A stretch of 64,000 nt of DNA from Thermomonospora echinospora (GTDB lineage Bacteria > Actinomycetota > Actinomycetes > Streptosporangiales > Streptosporangiaceae): positions 186,001 to 250,000 of the forward strand of contig NZ_FNVO01000006.1 of NCBI RefSeq assembly GCF_900108175.1, read 5' to 3'. The notes below the pieces were generated by a model. That model was not told where the DNA came from, ran no database searches, and saw only the letters and a list, made by a program, of their open reading frames with translations. Positions 24,636 to 32,672 of the stretch are shown here, one piece after another (position 1 is the stretch's first letter; each line of letters opens with the position of its first letter). The position numbers were made by a program, and so were the translations under genes.

Positions 24636-26083
24636 CCCCGCGCGACCTGGTGGCCGGGGAGTGGGCCGACTCGTCCGCCGAGCTCGACCTCGTCCTGGAG
24701 GACCCCGCCACCGGCGAGCCGCTCGGCCCGGCCCGGGCCACCGACGGGCAACGCCTGGAGCGCGCGCTGGCGGCTGCCGAGGCCGCCGCCGACGGCTGGG
24801 CCGCCCGCCCGGCCGGCGAGCGCGCCGAACTGCTGGAGGCGGTCGCCGCCGCCCTCGAACCGGCCGTCGACCGGATCGTCGCGCTGGAGGCCGCGGCGAC
24901 CGGCGTGCCGATCCGGCAGGCGGCCCCGCTCGGCATGATCGTGACCGGGTCGTTCCGGCTGGCCGCCGCCGGGCTGCGCGAGGGCGGGCTGGAGCAGGCC
25001 ATGACCCGCGAGGACGGCCGCGCGGTGGAGGTGCGGCGGCTGCCGTGGGGGCCGGCCCTGTGCCTGGTTCCGTGGAACGCGCCCGCCCCGATGGCCGCGC
25101 ACAAGGTGGCCAACGCGCTGGCCGCCGGCTGCCCCGCACTGCTCAAGCCCAGCGAGTTCGCCCCGTTCGGCGCCCAGCGGTTCGCCGAGGTCGTGGCGCA
25201 GGCGCTGGCGGAGCGGGGCGTGCCCGGCGGGGTCTTCCAGCTCGTCCACGGCGACGGCGCGACCGGCGCCCGGTTGACCGGCGACCCCCGGATCCGGGCG
25301 GTGTCGTTCACCGGCGGCGCGGCGGGCGGCCGGTCGGTGGCCGCCGCCTGCGCCGCCGGGATCAAGCCGGTGCAGCTTGAACTGGGCGGCAACAACCCGC
25401 TGGTGGTCATGCCGGACGCCGATCCACAGCGCGCCGCGCGGGCCGCCGTCGACCTGCTCACCACGCTGAACGGCCAGTGGTGCCGGGCGCTGGGCCGCCT
25501 CATCGTGCCCGCCGGCGCCCAGGACGCGCTGCTGGAGGCGATCGGGGAACGGCTGGCGGCGCTGCGCGCGGGCCCGCCGCTGGAGGAGGACACCGACCTC
25601 GGGCCACTGGTGCACTCACGGCACCGCGACCTGGTCGCCGCCCGGCGCGACGCGCTCGGCGGCCGGCTCGTCTCTACCACCAAAGTGCCCGACCAGGGCA
25701 ACTACCTGGCCCCCGCACTGGTCGTCGGGGTGGCCCCGGCCGACGCCACCGAGGAGATCTTCGGGCCGGTCGCCACCGTCCACCCCTACCGGACGACGGA
25801 GGAGGCGGTGGCGCTGGCCAACGGCACGTCCTACGGGCTCGAAGGGTACGTGGTCGGCGCCGACGAGGACGCCGCCCTGGCGGTGGCCCGCCGGATCAGG
25901 GCCGGGGAGGTCAAGGTCAACGGTTCGAGCGTGATGAGCCTGCACCTGTTCGCCCCGCGCCCGGCGTGGGGGGCGTCCGGGCTGGGCGAGGAGGGCACGG
26001 CCGAGACGCTGCGCTTCTTCACCAACCCGCGGGTCGTGGGCGTGGAGGGCGGCTTCGCTCTGCACTCGCGGGAGACGCCTTGA
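24632..26083 (+). CDS. Aldehyde dehydrogenase
   Basis: 483 residues from GTG 24632, overlapping the previous stop (GTGA). NAD(P)-dependent ALDH superfamily: LCLVPWNAPAPMAAHKVANA, LLKPSEFAPFGAQRFAEV, the general-base Glu in LELGGNNPLVV and the nucleophilic Cys in TLNGQWCRALGR, then EEIFGPVATVHPY. It oxidises an aldehyde to the acid. The QWC context rather than GQ.C suggests a divergent subgroup. It is the third gene of the 22101-28685 operon and has a second, different ALDH two genes on. Phytenal from chlorophyll's phytol is a conceivable substrate (inference). Confidence 0.88.
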   Translation: MTPRDLVAGEWADSSAELDLVLEDPATGEPLGPARATDGQRLERALAAAEAAADGWAARPAGERAELLEAVAAALEPAVDRIVALEAAATGVPIRQAAPLGMIVTGSFRLAAAGLREGGLEQAMTREDGRAVEVRRLPWGPALCLVPWNAPAPMAAHKVANALAAGCPALLKPSEFAPFGAQRFAEVVAQALAERGVPGGVFQLVHGDGATGARLTGDPRIRAVSFTGGAAGGRSVAAACAAGIKPVQLELGGNNPLVVMPDADPQRAARAAVDLLTTLNGQWCRALGRLIVPAGAQDALLEAIGERLAALRAGPPLEEDTDLGPLVHSRHRDLVAARRDALGGRLVSTTKVPDQGNYLAPALVVGVAPADATEEIFGPVATVHPYRTTEEAVALANGTSYGLEGYVVGADEDAALAVARRIRAGEVKVNGSSVMSLHLFAPRPAWGASGLGEEGTAETLRFFTNPRVVGVEGGFALHSRETP

Positions 26084-27225
26084 CGCGGGTGCTGGTGGCG
26101 GGGGCGGGCCCGGTGGGGCTGACGGCGGCGCTGGCGCTGGCCCGGCGCGGCGTCCCGGCGACGGTCCTGGAGGCCGGGCCCGCGCTGGCCGCCGAGTCGC
26201 GGGCCTCGACCTTCCACCCGCCTTCCCTGGAGATGCTGGACGCCCTCGGGGTGCTGGAGGAGCTGATGGCGCGGGGGTTGATCTCGCGGACGTTCCAGTA
26301 CCGGGAGCGGCGCGGCGGGATCATCGCCGAACTCGACCTGTCGGTGCTGTCCGGTGACACCCCCTACCCGTTCCGCGTCCAATGCGAGCAGAGCAAGCTC
26401 ACCCCGATCCTGCGCGCCCACCTGGAGGCGGCCGGCGGCGAGGTCCGGTTCGGCGCACAGGTCCGCCAGGTGCTGCCGCGCGCGGACGGGGTCGAGGTGG
26501 TGACCTCCGCCGGGGAACGGGCGGACGCCGACTGGCTGATCGGCGCGGACGGCGCGGGCTCGGCGGTGCGGCACGGCCTGGGGGTGGGGTTCGAGGGGAT
26601 CACCTACCCCGAACGGTTCCTGGTCGCCTCCACCCGCACCGACCTGGAGGCGCTGCTGCCCGGGATCGCGGCGGTGAACTACGTCTTCGACCCCGACGAG
26701 TGGCTGGTGCTGCTGCGCACCCCCGACCACTGGCGGGTGCTGTTCCCCACTCCGGAGGGGACGGCCGACGACCACGAGCTGGCCCGGCTGCCCGAGCGGC
26801 TGCGCGGCGTCGCCGACACCGACTGGGACGTGGCGCACGCCAGCCTGTACCGCGTCCACCAGCGGGTGGCCGAACGGTTCCGCAGCGGTCGGGTGCTGCT
26901 GGCCGGGGACGCCGCGCACGTCAACAACCCGCTCGGCGGGATGGGCATGAACAGCGGCATCCATGACGCCGTCCTGCTGGCCGGCGCCCTCGCCGACGTG
27001 CTGGACGGCGGCCCCGAGACCGCCCTGGACGCCGTGGTGCGGGCCCGCCGCGACACGGCGCTGTCGTTCGTGCAGTCGATGACCCACGCCAACTGGGAAC
27101 GGCTGCGCGCCGCCGACCCGGCCGCCTATCACGACGAACTGCGGGCCCTGGCCGCAGACCCCGCCGAGTCCCGCCGGTACCTGCTGCGCACCTCGATGAT
27201 CGCCTCACTGCGGGACGTGGCCTGA
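26080..27225 (+). CDS. FAD-dependent monooxygenase (UbiH/PHBH type)
   Basis: 381 residues from TTG 26080, overlapping the previous stop by four bases; homology begins immediately with the Rossmann motif VAGAGPVGLTAALALARRG. Later features are the second FAD motif GADGAGSAVRHGLG and the third (VLLAGDAAHVNNPLGGMGMN) of class A flavoprotein hydroxylases. These use NAD(P)H and O2 to hydroxylate aromatic or related rings. It is followed with a one-base overlap by the second aldehyde dehydrogenase. A hydroxylation in the breakdown of a ring-containing intermediate is expected; the substrate is unknown. Confidence 0.87.
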   Translation: MTRVLVAGAGPVGLTAALALARRGVPATVLEAGPALAAESRASTFHPPSLEMLDALGVLEELMARGLISRTFQYRERRGGIIAELDLSVLSGDTPYPFRVQCEQSKLTPILRAHLEAAGGEVRFGAQVRQVLPRADGVEVVTSAGERADADWLIGADGAGSAVRHGLGVGFEGITYPERFLVASTRTDLEALLPGIAAVNYVFDPDEWLVLLRTPDHWRVLFPTPEGTADDHELARLPERLRGVADTDWDVAHASLYRVHQRVAERFRSGRVLLAGDAAHVNNPLGGMGMNSGIHDAVLLAGALADVLDGGPETALDAVVRARRDTALSFVQSMTHANWERLRAADPAAYHDELRALAADPAESRRYLLRTSMIASLRDVA

Positions 27226-28685
27226 TGGCGGCGCCGCCCCAGGGACCGGCCCCCGAACGCCCGCAAAGCCACATCGTGCGGGAGAACCCCGCACGGATCG
27301 GTGAGATCGTGGGGCGGGTCCCGGTGGCGGACGCGGCTCGGGTGGACCGGGTCGTCCGGGACGCCGAGGCCGGGCAGCGGGACTGGCGGGAGGTTCCGGC
27401 CGAGGAGCGGGCCGACGTGCTGCGCCGGGCGGCCGACGCCATGGACGCCCTGCCGGGCATCGCGGCGCTGCTGGCCCGGGAGAGCGGCAAGCCGCTGGGC
27501 GACTGCGCGGGCGAGCTGCGGTTCGCCGCCGCCTACCTGCGCTGGGCGGCCTCGCAGGCGCCCGCCGTGTACGCCGACCGGGAGGTGGACGATGCGGCCG
27601 GGCGGCTGGTGCTGCGCCGTCGCCCGTACGGGGTGGTCGCGGCGGTCACGCCGTGGAACGCGCCGGTCATCCTGACCCTGTTGAAGGTGGGCCCGGCGCT
27701 GGCCGCCGGCAACACGGTCGTGGTGAAGCCGTCGCCGCTGGCTCCGCTGGCGGTGACACGGGTGCTGGAGCTGTTCCCGCCGGGGCTGGTGCAGGTGGTG
27801 CATGGCGGCGCCGAGACGGGCCGTGCGCTGGTCGGCCATCCCGCCGTGCACCGGGTGGCGTTCACCGGCGGCGCCGAGGCCGCCCGCGACATCGGGGCCA
27901 CCGCCGCCAGGGTCATCACCCCCACGGTGATGGAGCTGGGCGGCAACGACCCGGTGGTGCTGCTGGACGACGCCGACCTGTCGGACGAGGCGATGGACCG
28001 GCTGGTGATGGCGTCCTTCGCCACCGCCGGCCAGGTCTGCATGGCCGCCAAGCGGCTGTACGCGCCCAGGTCGCGGCTCGCCGAGGTCCGGGACGCCTAT
28101 CTGGCGGCGGCCGACCGCACCCTGGTGCTGGGTGATCCGCTGGAGGAGGGGACGACGGTCGGTCCGGTGATCTCCGCGGGCGCGGCGGCCCGGGTGCGGG
28201 CGCTGGTGGCGGACGCGGTGCAGCGGGGCGGCACGGCCATCGGGCTGGGGGCGGTGCGCGTGGACGTCGAGCGGGGCCACTTCGTGCGGCCGACCCTGGT
28301 CATGGGGGTGGCCGACGACGCCCCGGTGGTGGCCGAGGAGCAGTTCGGCCCGGTGGTGCCGCTGTTGCCCTACGACGACGAGGACGAGGCGGTGGCCCGC
28401 GCCAACACGGGTGAGCTGGGCCTGGGCGCCTCGGTCTGGTCGGCCGACGAGGAGCGGGCGTTCGCGTTCGCCCGCCGTTTCGAGGCGGGCTTCACCTTCG
28501 TCAACACCCACAACCGCACGGGGATGGCGCTGCGCGCACCGTTCGGCGGGGTCAAGCGCAGCGGCCACGGCCGCGAGTACGGCGCCGAGGGCCTGCTGGA
28601 GTACGTGCAGACCTGCGCCGTCCACGCCCCGGCCGCCTTCCGCCCGGGCGGCGCCGGGATGGGCGCGGGCGCCTATCCCCTCTGA
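27225..28685 (+). CDS. Aldehyde dehydrogenase (second)
   Basis: 486 residues from ATG 27225 (TGATG junction with the preceding gene). ALDH superfamily: GVVAAVTPWNAPVILTLLKV, VVVKPSPLAPLAVTRVLEL, Glu in VMELGGNDPVVLL and Cys in ATAGQVCMAAKRLY, ending with GGVKRSGHGREYG. It resembles vanillin- or benzaldehyde-dehydrogenase-like and succinate-semialdehyde-type enzymes. It is only distantly related to the ALDH at 24632, so the operon oxidises two different aldehydes or one at two stages. It is the last large gene of the operon. Confidence 0.88.
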   Translation: MAAPPQGPAPERPQSHIVRENPARIGEIVGRVPVADAARVDRVVRDAEAGQRDWREVPAEERADVLRRAADAMDALPGIAALLARESGKPLGDCAGELRFAAAYLRWAASQAPAVYADREVDDAAGRLVLRRRPYGVVAAVTPWNAPVILTLLKVGPALAAGNTVVVKPSPLAPLAVTRVLELFPPGLVQVVHGGAETGRALVGHPAVHRVAFTGGAEAARDIGATAARVITPTVMELGGNDPVVLLDDADLSDEAMDRLVMASFATAGQVCMAAKRLYAPRSRLAEVRDAYLAAADRTLVLGDPLEEGTTVGPVISAGAAARVRALVADAVQRGGTAIGLGAVRVDVERGHFVRPTLVMGVADDAPVVAEEQFGPVVPLLPYDDEDEAVARANTGELGLGASVWSADEERAFAFARRFEAGFTFVNTHNRTGMALRAPFGGVKRSGHGREYGAEGLLEYVQTCAVHAPAAFRPGGAGMGAGAYPL

Positions 28686-28697
28686 GTCCCTGCTTAG

Positions 28698-28838
28698 GTG
28701 CTGCCGGTGCAGGTCGTCTGCTACGCGGTGGCCACTGCCGGGTTCTCCGTCGCCACCCCCGGCCTGACGGCGGCCAACGCCGACGTCGTCAGCGCCGACG
28801 CCGCCCGGGCTCTGGGCGGGACGGCCGCCGGGGGCTGA
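28698..28838 (+). CDS. Possible 46-residue peptide or gene remnant
   Basis: A short GTG-started frame with strong G/C third positions (VQVVCYAVATAGFSVATPG, ending ALGGTAAGG) lies just after the ALDH gene and before a hairpin. No ribosome site is evident and no family is recognised. It may be a fragment of a longer gene or chance coding bias; I keep it only as a low-confidence entry. Confidence 0.2.
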   Translation: MLPVQVVCYAVATAGFSVATPGLTAANADVVSADAARALGGTAAGG

Positions 28839-28853
28839 TCCCGCACAAAGGCG

Positions 28854-28881
28854 ACGGCCGCGCCCGTTCGGGCGCGGCCGT
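28854..28881. terminator. Bidirectional hairpin terminator
   Basis: A 13-bp perfect stem (ACGGCCGCGCCCG with CGGGCGCGGCCGT) and a two-base loop separate the oxidative operon from the convergent Dabb-family gene. Confidence 0.8.
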
Positions 28882-28892
28882 TCCGTTACGGG

Positions 28893-29174
28893 TCAGCTCT
28901 CGTGGTCGACGACCGCGCGGGCGGCCAGCCGCGGCCTCAGCCACCCGGCCACCTCCAGGTGGGCGGGGTGCCCCTGGTAGGCGCGCAGTTCCTCCACCGA
29001 GTCGTGGGTGGTGGTCATGCACAGGTCATAGGAGACGTCGGTGTGCAGCAGGTCCAGTCCGACGGTCATGGACGTGATCTGCTCAACCGTGCCGACCAGC
29101 CCTTCCAACCGTTCCTTGGCCTCGGGGGCGTCGGCGGGATCGGTGAACTTCATCAGCACGACATGGGTGAGCAT
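28893..29174 (-). CDS. Stress-responsive A/B barrel (Dabb) domain protein
   Basis: 93 residues from ATG 29174 with GGGAGG upstream. The Dabb fold is clear from MLTHVVLMKFTDPADAPEA, then a middle part SYDLCMTTTHDSVEELRAYQ and HPAHLEVAGWL. Proteins of this ferredoxin-like dimeric fold include small cofactor-free oxygenases, dehalogenase-like enzymes and pathway accessory proteins. It is divergent from the nitrilase-headed operon across a 116-bp region that carries operator h, so it is probably under the same control. A role on a polyketide- or tetrapyrrole-derived intermediate is only a guess. Confidence 0.8.
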   Translation of the reverse strand: MLTHVVLMKFTDPADAPEAKERLEGLVGTVEQITSMTVGLDLLHTDVSYDLCMTTTHDSVEELRAYQGHPAHLEVAGWLRPRLAARAVVDHES

Positions 29175-29255
29175 TGCGGGGCCTCCCAGCCTCGGTTAAC
29201 ACGAAGTTTCTTCACGGTGGCTCTGGCGGGCACGGGACCGCGATTGTAGAGTTTG

Positions 29256-29280
29256 GAAACAGCGTTTCGCTAGAGGAACC
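29256..29280. promoter_or_regulatory. GAAAC-N3-GTTTC-N7-GAACC operator, site h
   Basis: Complete spacing with one mismatch in the third arm. It lies directly before the nitrilase ATG at 29291 and so heads the nine-gene chlorophyll-breakdown-like operon. Confidence 0.75.
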
Positions 29281-29290
29281 AGGAGGCCCG

Positions 29291-30925
29291 ATGGCTCCGG
29301 TCCGGGTTGCCGCCGTCCAGTTCGCGATCGGCCGGGACGTGTCCGCCAACCTCGCCACCTGCCTGCGGATGATCGACAAGGCGGCGGCCGAGGGTGCCGA
29401 CATCATCGTGTTGCCGGAGTTTTGCAACCACTTGTCCTGGTATGAAGATCGGGTAACCGCCGAGCGGCTGGCCTGCACCATCGACGGCCCCTTCCTGTCG
29501 GCGATCGCCGACCGGGCCGCCGGGCACCGGGCGCACGTCAAGGTCAACGTCACCCTGCTCGGCGACGACGGGCGGACCACCGTCGGCAACCTGCTCTACG
29601 GCCCCGGCGGCGAACTGCTCGGCCGCTCCGACAAGCTCACCCTGATGGGCGCCGAGGGCGACCACCTCGACCCCGGCACCGCCGCCGGCCCGGTCATCGA
29701 CACCCCGCACGGCAGGCTCGGCATGTACGCCTGCATGGAGGGCGTCACCAGCGACGTCCCCCGCGACCTGGCGGTGCGCGGCGCGCAGGTGATGCTCAAC
29801 AGCCTCAACTCCTTCGCCACCGACGAGGCCGGCCTGCACATCCCGGTGCGGGCCGCCGAGAACCGCGTGTGGGTGGTGGCGGCCAACAAGGTCGGCCCGC
29901 TGCTCCCCATAGAGCTGCTGCCGGCCATCAGCGAGCGGCTCGGCGTGCCGCCCCACTGGCTGGACGGCGCGGGCGAGAGCCAGATCGTCGCCCCGGACGG
30001 GACCGTGGCGGCCAAGGCGCCCCGCACCGGCGAGGCGGTCGTCGTCGCCGACATCGACCCCGCCCTGGCCGACGACAAGACCCGGCCGGACGGCACCGAC
30101 GTGTTCGCCGCCCGCAGGCCGGGCCTGTACACGCCGATCGTCCGCCCCCCGAGGCCGCGGGCCGCCGCGCCCGGCGCCGAGACGCTGACCGCCGCCGTCG
30201 TCCGTTCCCCCGACCTGGTCGCCCGGGCCGCGCGGGCGGGCGCCGAGCTGATCGTCCTGCCGGAGCTGGCGTTCGGCGTCGAGACGGACGCCGCCGGCGT
30301 CACCGCCGCGCTGGCCGAGGCGGTCCGTGGCACCGCCGCGCACGTGGTGACCAGCGCGCGCGACGGCCGCGGCCACGCCGCCCTGCTGGTGAACGCCGGC
30401 GGCCCGGTGGGCCGCCAGCCGCAGTTGCACGCCAGCGCCCGGCACGCCGCCTGGGCCGCCGAGTACGGCGACGGGCTGGAGGTCTTCGCCCTCCCCTGGG
30501 GACGGCTCGCGCTCGTCGTCGGCGACGACGCGCTCTACCCCGAGACCTTCCGGCTGGCCGCCATCGCCGAGGCCGACGTCGTCGCGGTGCCGTTCACCCC
30601 GCAGGAGCCGTGGGAGACCGCGCTCGGCCTGCCCGAGCGGGCCGCCGAGAACCGGCTGAACGTCGTCGCCGCGGGGCCCGACGACGGGCTGATCCTGGCG
30701 CTGCCCGCCGACTTCACCCTGTGGACCCCCTGGCAAGGCCCCTTCCAGGGCCGCATCAGCCATCCCCTGGTCACCCGGGCCGTCGAGCCCGTCACGACGG
30801 CGGCCGTCCACCCCGCCCAGGCCGTCAACCGGCTTGTCTCCAAGAACACCGACCTGGTCGGCGGACGTCCCGCGCACGCGGTCGCCGCGCTGGCCGCCGA
30901 CGCACCGAGCGGAGCGCACCGTTGA
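29291..30925 (+). CDS. Tandem carbon-nitrogen hydrolase (nitrilase superfamily) with an inactive second domain
   Basis: 544 residues from ATG 29291 (AGGAGG seven bases upstream). Domain one (1-285) has the nitrilase triad: Glu43 in VLPEFCNH, Lys115 in SDKLTLMG and Cys148 in YACMEG. Domain two (about 295-530) keeps LIVLPELAFG (Glu325) and the strand order, but the position expected for Cys is Asp (VVGDDALY, near 412) and no equivalent Lys is evident, so it looks catalytically dead. Nitrilase-family enzymes hydrolyse nitriles or amides. First gene of the RCCR/PaO-like operon; its stop overlaps the next start. It could open a lactam or amide of a pyrrole fragment (inference). Confidence 0.85.
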   Translation: MAPVRVAAVQFAIGRDVSANLATCLRMIDKAAAEGADIIVLPEFCNHLSWYEDRVTAERLACTIDGPFLSAIADRAAGHRAHVKVNVTLLGDDGRTTVGNLLYGPGGELLGRSDKLTLMGAEGDHLDPGTAAGPVIDTPHGRLGMYACMEGVTSDVPRDLAVRGAQVMLNSLNSFATDEAGLHIPVRAAENRVWVVAANKVGPLLPIELLPAISERLGVPPHWLDGAGESQIVAPDGTVAAKAPRTGEAVVVADIDPALADDKTRPDGTDVFAARRPGLYTPIVRPPRPRAAAPGAETLTAAVVRSPDLVARAARAGAELIVLPELAFGVETDAAGVTAALAEAVRGTAAHVVTSARDGRGHAALLVNAGGPVGRQPQLHASARHAAWAAEYGDGLEVFALPWGRLALVVGDDALYPETFRLAAIAEADVVAVPFTPQEPWETALGLPERAAENRLNVVAAGPDDGLILALPADFTLWTPWQGPFQGRISHPLVTRAVEPVTTAAVHPAQAVNRLVSKNTDLVGGRPAHAVAALAADAPSGAHR

Positions 30926-31725
30926 AGGAAACCCTGCAGCACGTCGAGCAGATGCTGGACCAGTCCCCCGTCATCGACGTGACGGAGACCTTCCACCGGT
31001 TCGAGTCGATCCTGGCCGGGCTCAAGGAGAAGATCGACGCCCGGTTCGAGCTGACCCGCGACCCGTCCACCGAGCCGCTGGAGTCCTACGGGACCTATCC
31101 GGACGGGCCGGGCGGGCGGCTGGCCGCCTACAGCGGGCCGGAGGTCGACTGGATGGTGCACTCCTGGCTCGGCAATCCGAAGGCCAGCTTCGCCAACCTG
31201 CACCTGACGGTGTGGCTCGGCCCGCACATCCGGGTGCCGCACCTGGGCATCGCGATGCTGGTCTGGCCGGAGGGCTGGTTCTACGTGGACTCCATCCCCC
31301 GCACCAACCTGCTCGTGGACGGCGAGTACTACGACAAGTACTACGAGCCGCTCAACGACGGATGGCTGGCGTTCCGGGAGGAGAACCCGGAGTTCGAGTG
31401 GTTCACCAGCCGGGCCGGGTTCATCCGGACCAGTCTGTCGCCCACCGCGCACTGCTATTCCTTCCCCCGCGCCGAGAAGAACATCGACCTGGTGGGCCGG
31501 GTGCTGGACGAGCACGTGGACCGGTGGCTGGGCTGGGTGGCCGAGGCCGAGCCCGTCCCCGAGGACGAGCGGGCCGCGCTCGCCGCCACCGACCTGGCCA
31601 TCCGCCGCAACATCGCCGAACGCGACCCCGCCAACGTGATGGGCGTCCGCTACTTCGGCCAGGAGACCACCGACCGTCTCGTCCGCGCTCTATGGGGCGG
31701 CGACCGAGAGCTGCCCCGCCCATGA
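30922..31725 (+). CDS. Red chlorophyll catabolite reductase (RCCR)-like protein 1
   Basis: 267 residues from TTG 30922, overlapping the nitrilase stop (TTGA). The plant RCCR (ACD2) pattern is recognisable in order: PRTNLLVDGEYYDKYYE (126-142; plant DLPHRKDLVLNPDYLKEYY), FIRTSLSPTA (167-176; plant FVRSAFSPTA), LDEHVDRWLGW (195-205) and a C-terminal IRRNIAERD...FGQETTDRLVRAL block (227-256; plant RRKSIEED...FGEEVSSRVVHAI). RCCR and the ferredoxin-dependent bilin reductases reduce linear tetrapyrroles. This identification is from remembered family sequence, not a search. The following genes encode chlorophyllase-like, PaO-like and a second RCCR-like protein, which strongly supports a tetrapyrrole role. 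No transit peptide is present. Confidence 0.75.
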   Translation: MKETLQHVEQMLDQSPVIDVTETFHRFESILAGLKEKIDARFELTRDPSTEPLESYGTYPDGPGGRLAAYSGPEVDWMVHSWLGNPKASFANLHLTVWLGPHIRVPHLGIAMLVWPEGWFYVDSIPRTNLLVDGEYYDKYYEPLNDGWLAFREENPEFEWFTSRAGFIRTSLSPTAHCYSFPRAEKNIDLVGRVLDEHVDRWLGWVAEAEPVPEDERAALAATDLAIRRNIAERDPANVMGVRYFGQETTDRLVRALWGGDRELPRP

Positions 31726-32663
31726 CCGGACCCGTGACCGTCCGATCGCTGTGGTGGTCGGCGCAGACCGGCGGCCCGCCGCCCTTCGGCACCGCCCATC
31801 TGAAGGTCTACTATCCGGCCCGCGCCGAGGGTACCGACGCCGAACGGCTGACCGGGGTGTTCCCGCCCGACCCGCAGGGCGCGCCGTACCCGGTGGTCGT
31901 GTTCTGCTCCGGCGTGAACGTCGAGCAGTCGGTCTACCGGCCGCTGGCGGCCGACATCGCCGCCGCCGGTTTCGTCGTGGTGACGTTCGACCGGGTGGCC
32001 GAGCTGTTCGGCGGCCAGGTCGGGCTCACCCCGGGCGTGGACCTGGACGCGGCCCGCCCCGACGCCTACGGCACCCGTCCCACCTGCCCCGCCATCGGCG
32101 CCGTGCTGGACGCCCTCGGCGACATCGACCTGCTCAAGGGGATGCTCGATCTCGACCGGATCGCGCTCGGCGGGCACTCGGCGGGCGGGACGGTGGTGCT
32201 GCAGTCGGCCAGGTTCTTCCCGGGCGTGCGGGCCTGCTTCGCCTACGGCACCCACACCATGGTCGCCACCATGCTGGGCTGGCCGCCCGGCACGGTGCTG
32301 CCCGCCCAGGTCCGGTGCCCGGTGCTGCTGGGCGTCGGCACCCGGGACGGCGTCATCGCGGGCAGCTCGGACCGCTACGGCCAGAGTGCGCCCGCCGACC
32401 CGGTGACCCGCACCTTCACCGAGGCGCTGACGGACCCCGGCGATCTGCTCGCCGTGCTCAAGGGCGCCAACCACTTCGCCGTCGCGGACCCGGTCGACCC
32501 GACCGCGGCCCGCGCCTTCCTGGACCTGGACACCGAAACCGACCCCGCCGCCAGCCGCCGTGCCTACACGGACCTGGTCGTCGCGTTCCTGCGCGCCCAT
32601 CTGCGCGACGAGGACGTCACGCCGTCCGCGGACCCGGCGCTCGTCGACCTGCGGCGCCGATAG
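31722..32663 (+). CDS. Chlorophyllase-like alpha/beta hydrolase
   Basis: 313 residues from ATG 31722 (four-base overlap). No signal peptide, so probably cytoplasmic. The fold opens with YPVVVFCSGVNVEQSVYRPL and ADIAAAGFVVVTFD, the layout of chlorophyllase (YPVLLFLHG... type); the nucleophile elbow is ALGGHSAGGT with Ser near residue 152 (plant enzymes have GHSRGG), and GANHFAVADP supplies the likely catalytic His. Chlorophyllases remove phytol from chlorophyll or pheophytin to give chlorophyllide or pheophorbide, the substrate of PaO. A general dienelactone-hydrolase-like esterase is the alternative. Context between RCCR-like and PaO-like genes favours tetrapyrrole ester hydrolysis. Confidence 0.7.
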   Translation: MTGPVTVRSLWWSAQTGGPPPFGTAHLKVYYPARAEGTDAERLTGVFPPDPQGAPYPVVVFCSGVNVEQSVYRPLAADIAAAGFVVVTFDRVAELFGGQVGLTPGVDLDAARPDAYGTRPTCPAIGAVLDALGDIDLLKGMLDLDRIALGGHSAGGTVVLQSARFFPGVRACFAYGTHTMVATMLGWPPGTVLPAQVRCPVLLGVGTRDGVIAGSSDRYGQSAPADPVTRTFTEALTDPGDLLAVLKGANHFAVADPVDPTAARAFLDLDTETDPAASRRAYTDLVVAFLRAHLRDEDVTPSADPALVDLRRR

Positions 32664-32672
32664 GAGCCCGCC

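Noticed and set aside
22050-25139. 1029-codon minus-strand frame opposite the oxidative operon
   Set aside because: It crosses several convincing plus-strand genes and encodes low-complexity sequence; a shadow of their third-position GC bias.
22101-28685. Steroid (cholesterol) degradation cluster of the Kst/Hsa type
   Set aside because: Flavin reductase, ACAD and ALDH genes look superficially similar, but no ketosteroid dehydrogenase, KshAB, HsaC/HsaD or Mce genes are present, and the next operon is of tetrapyrrole type.
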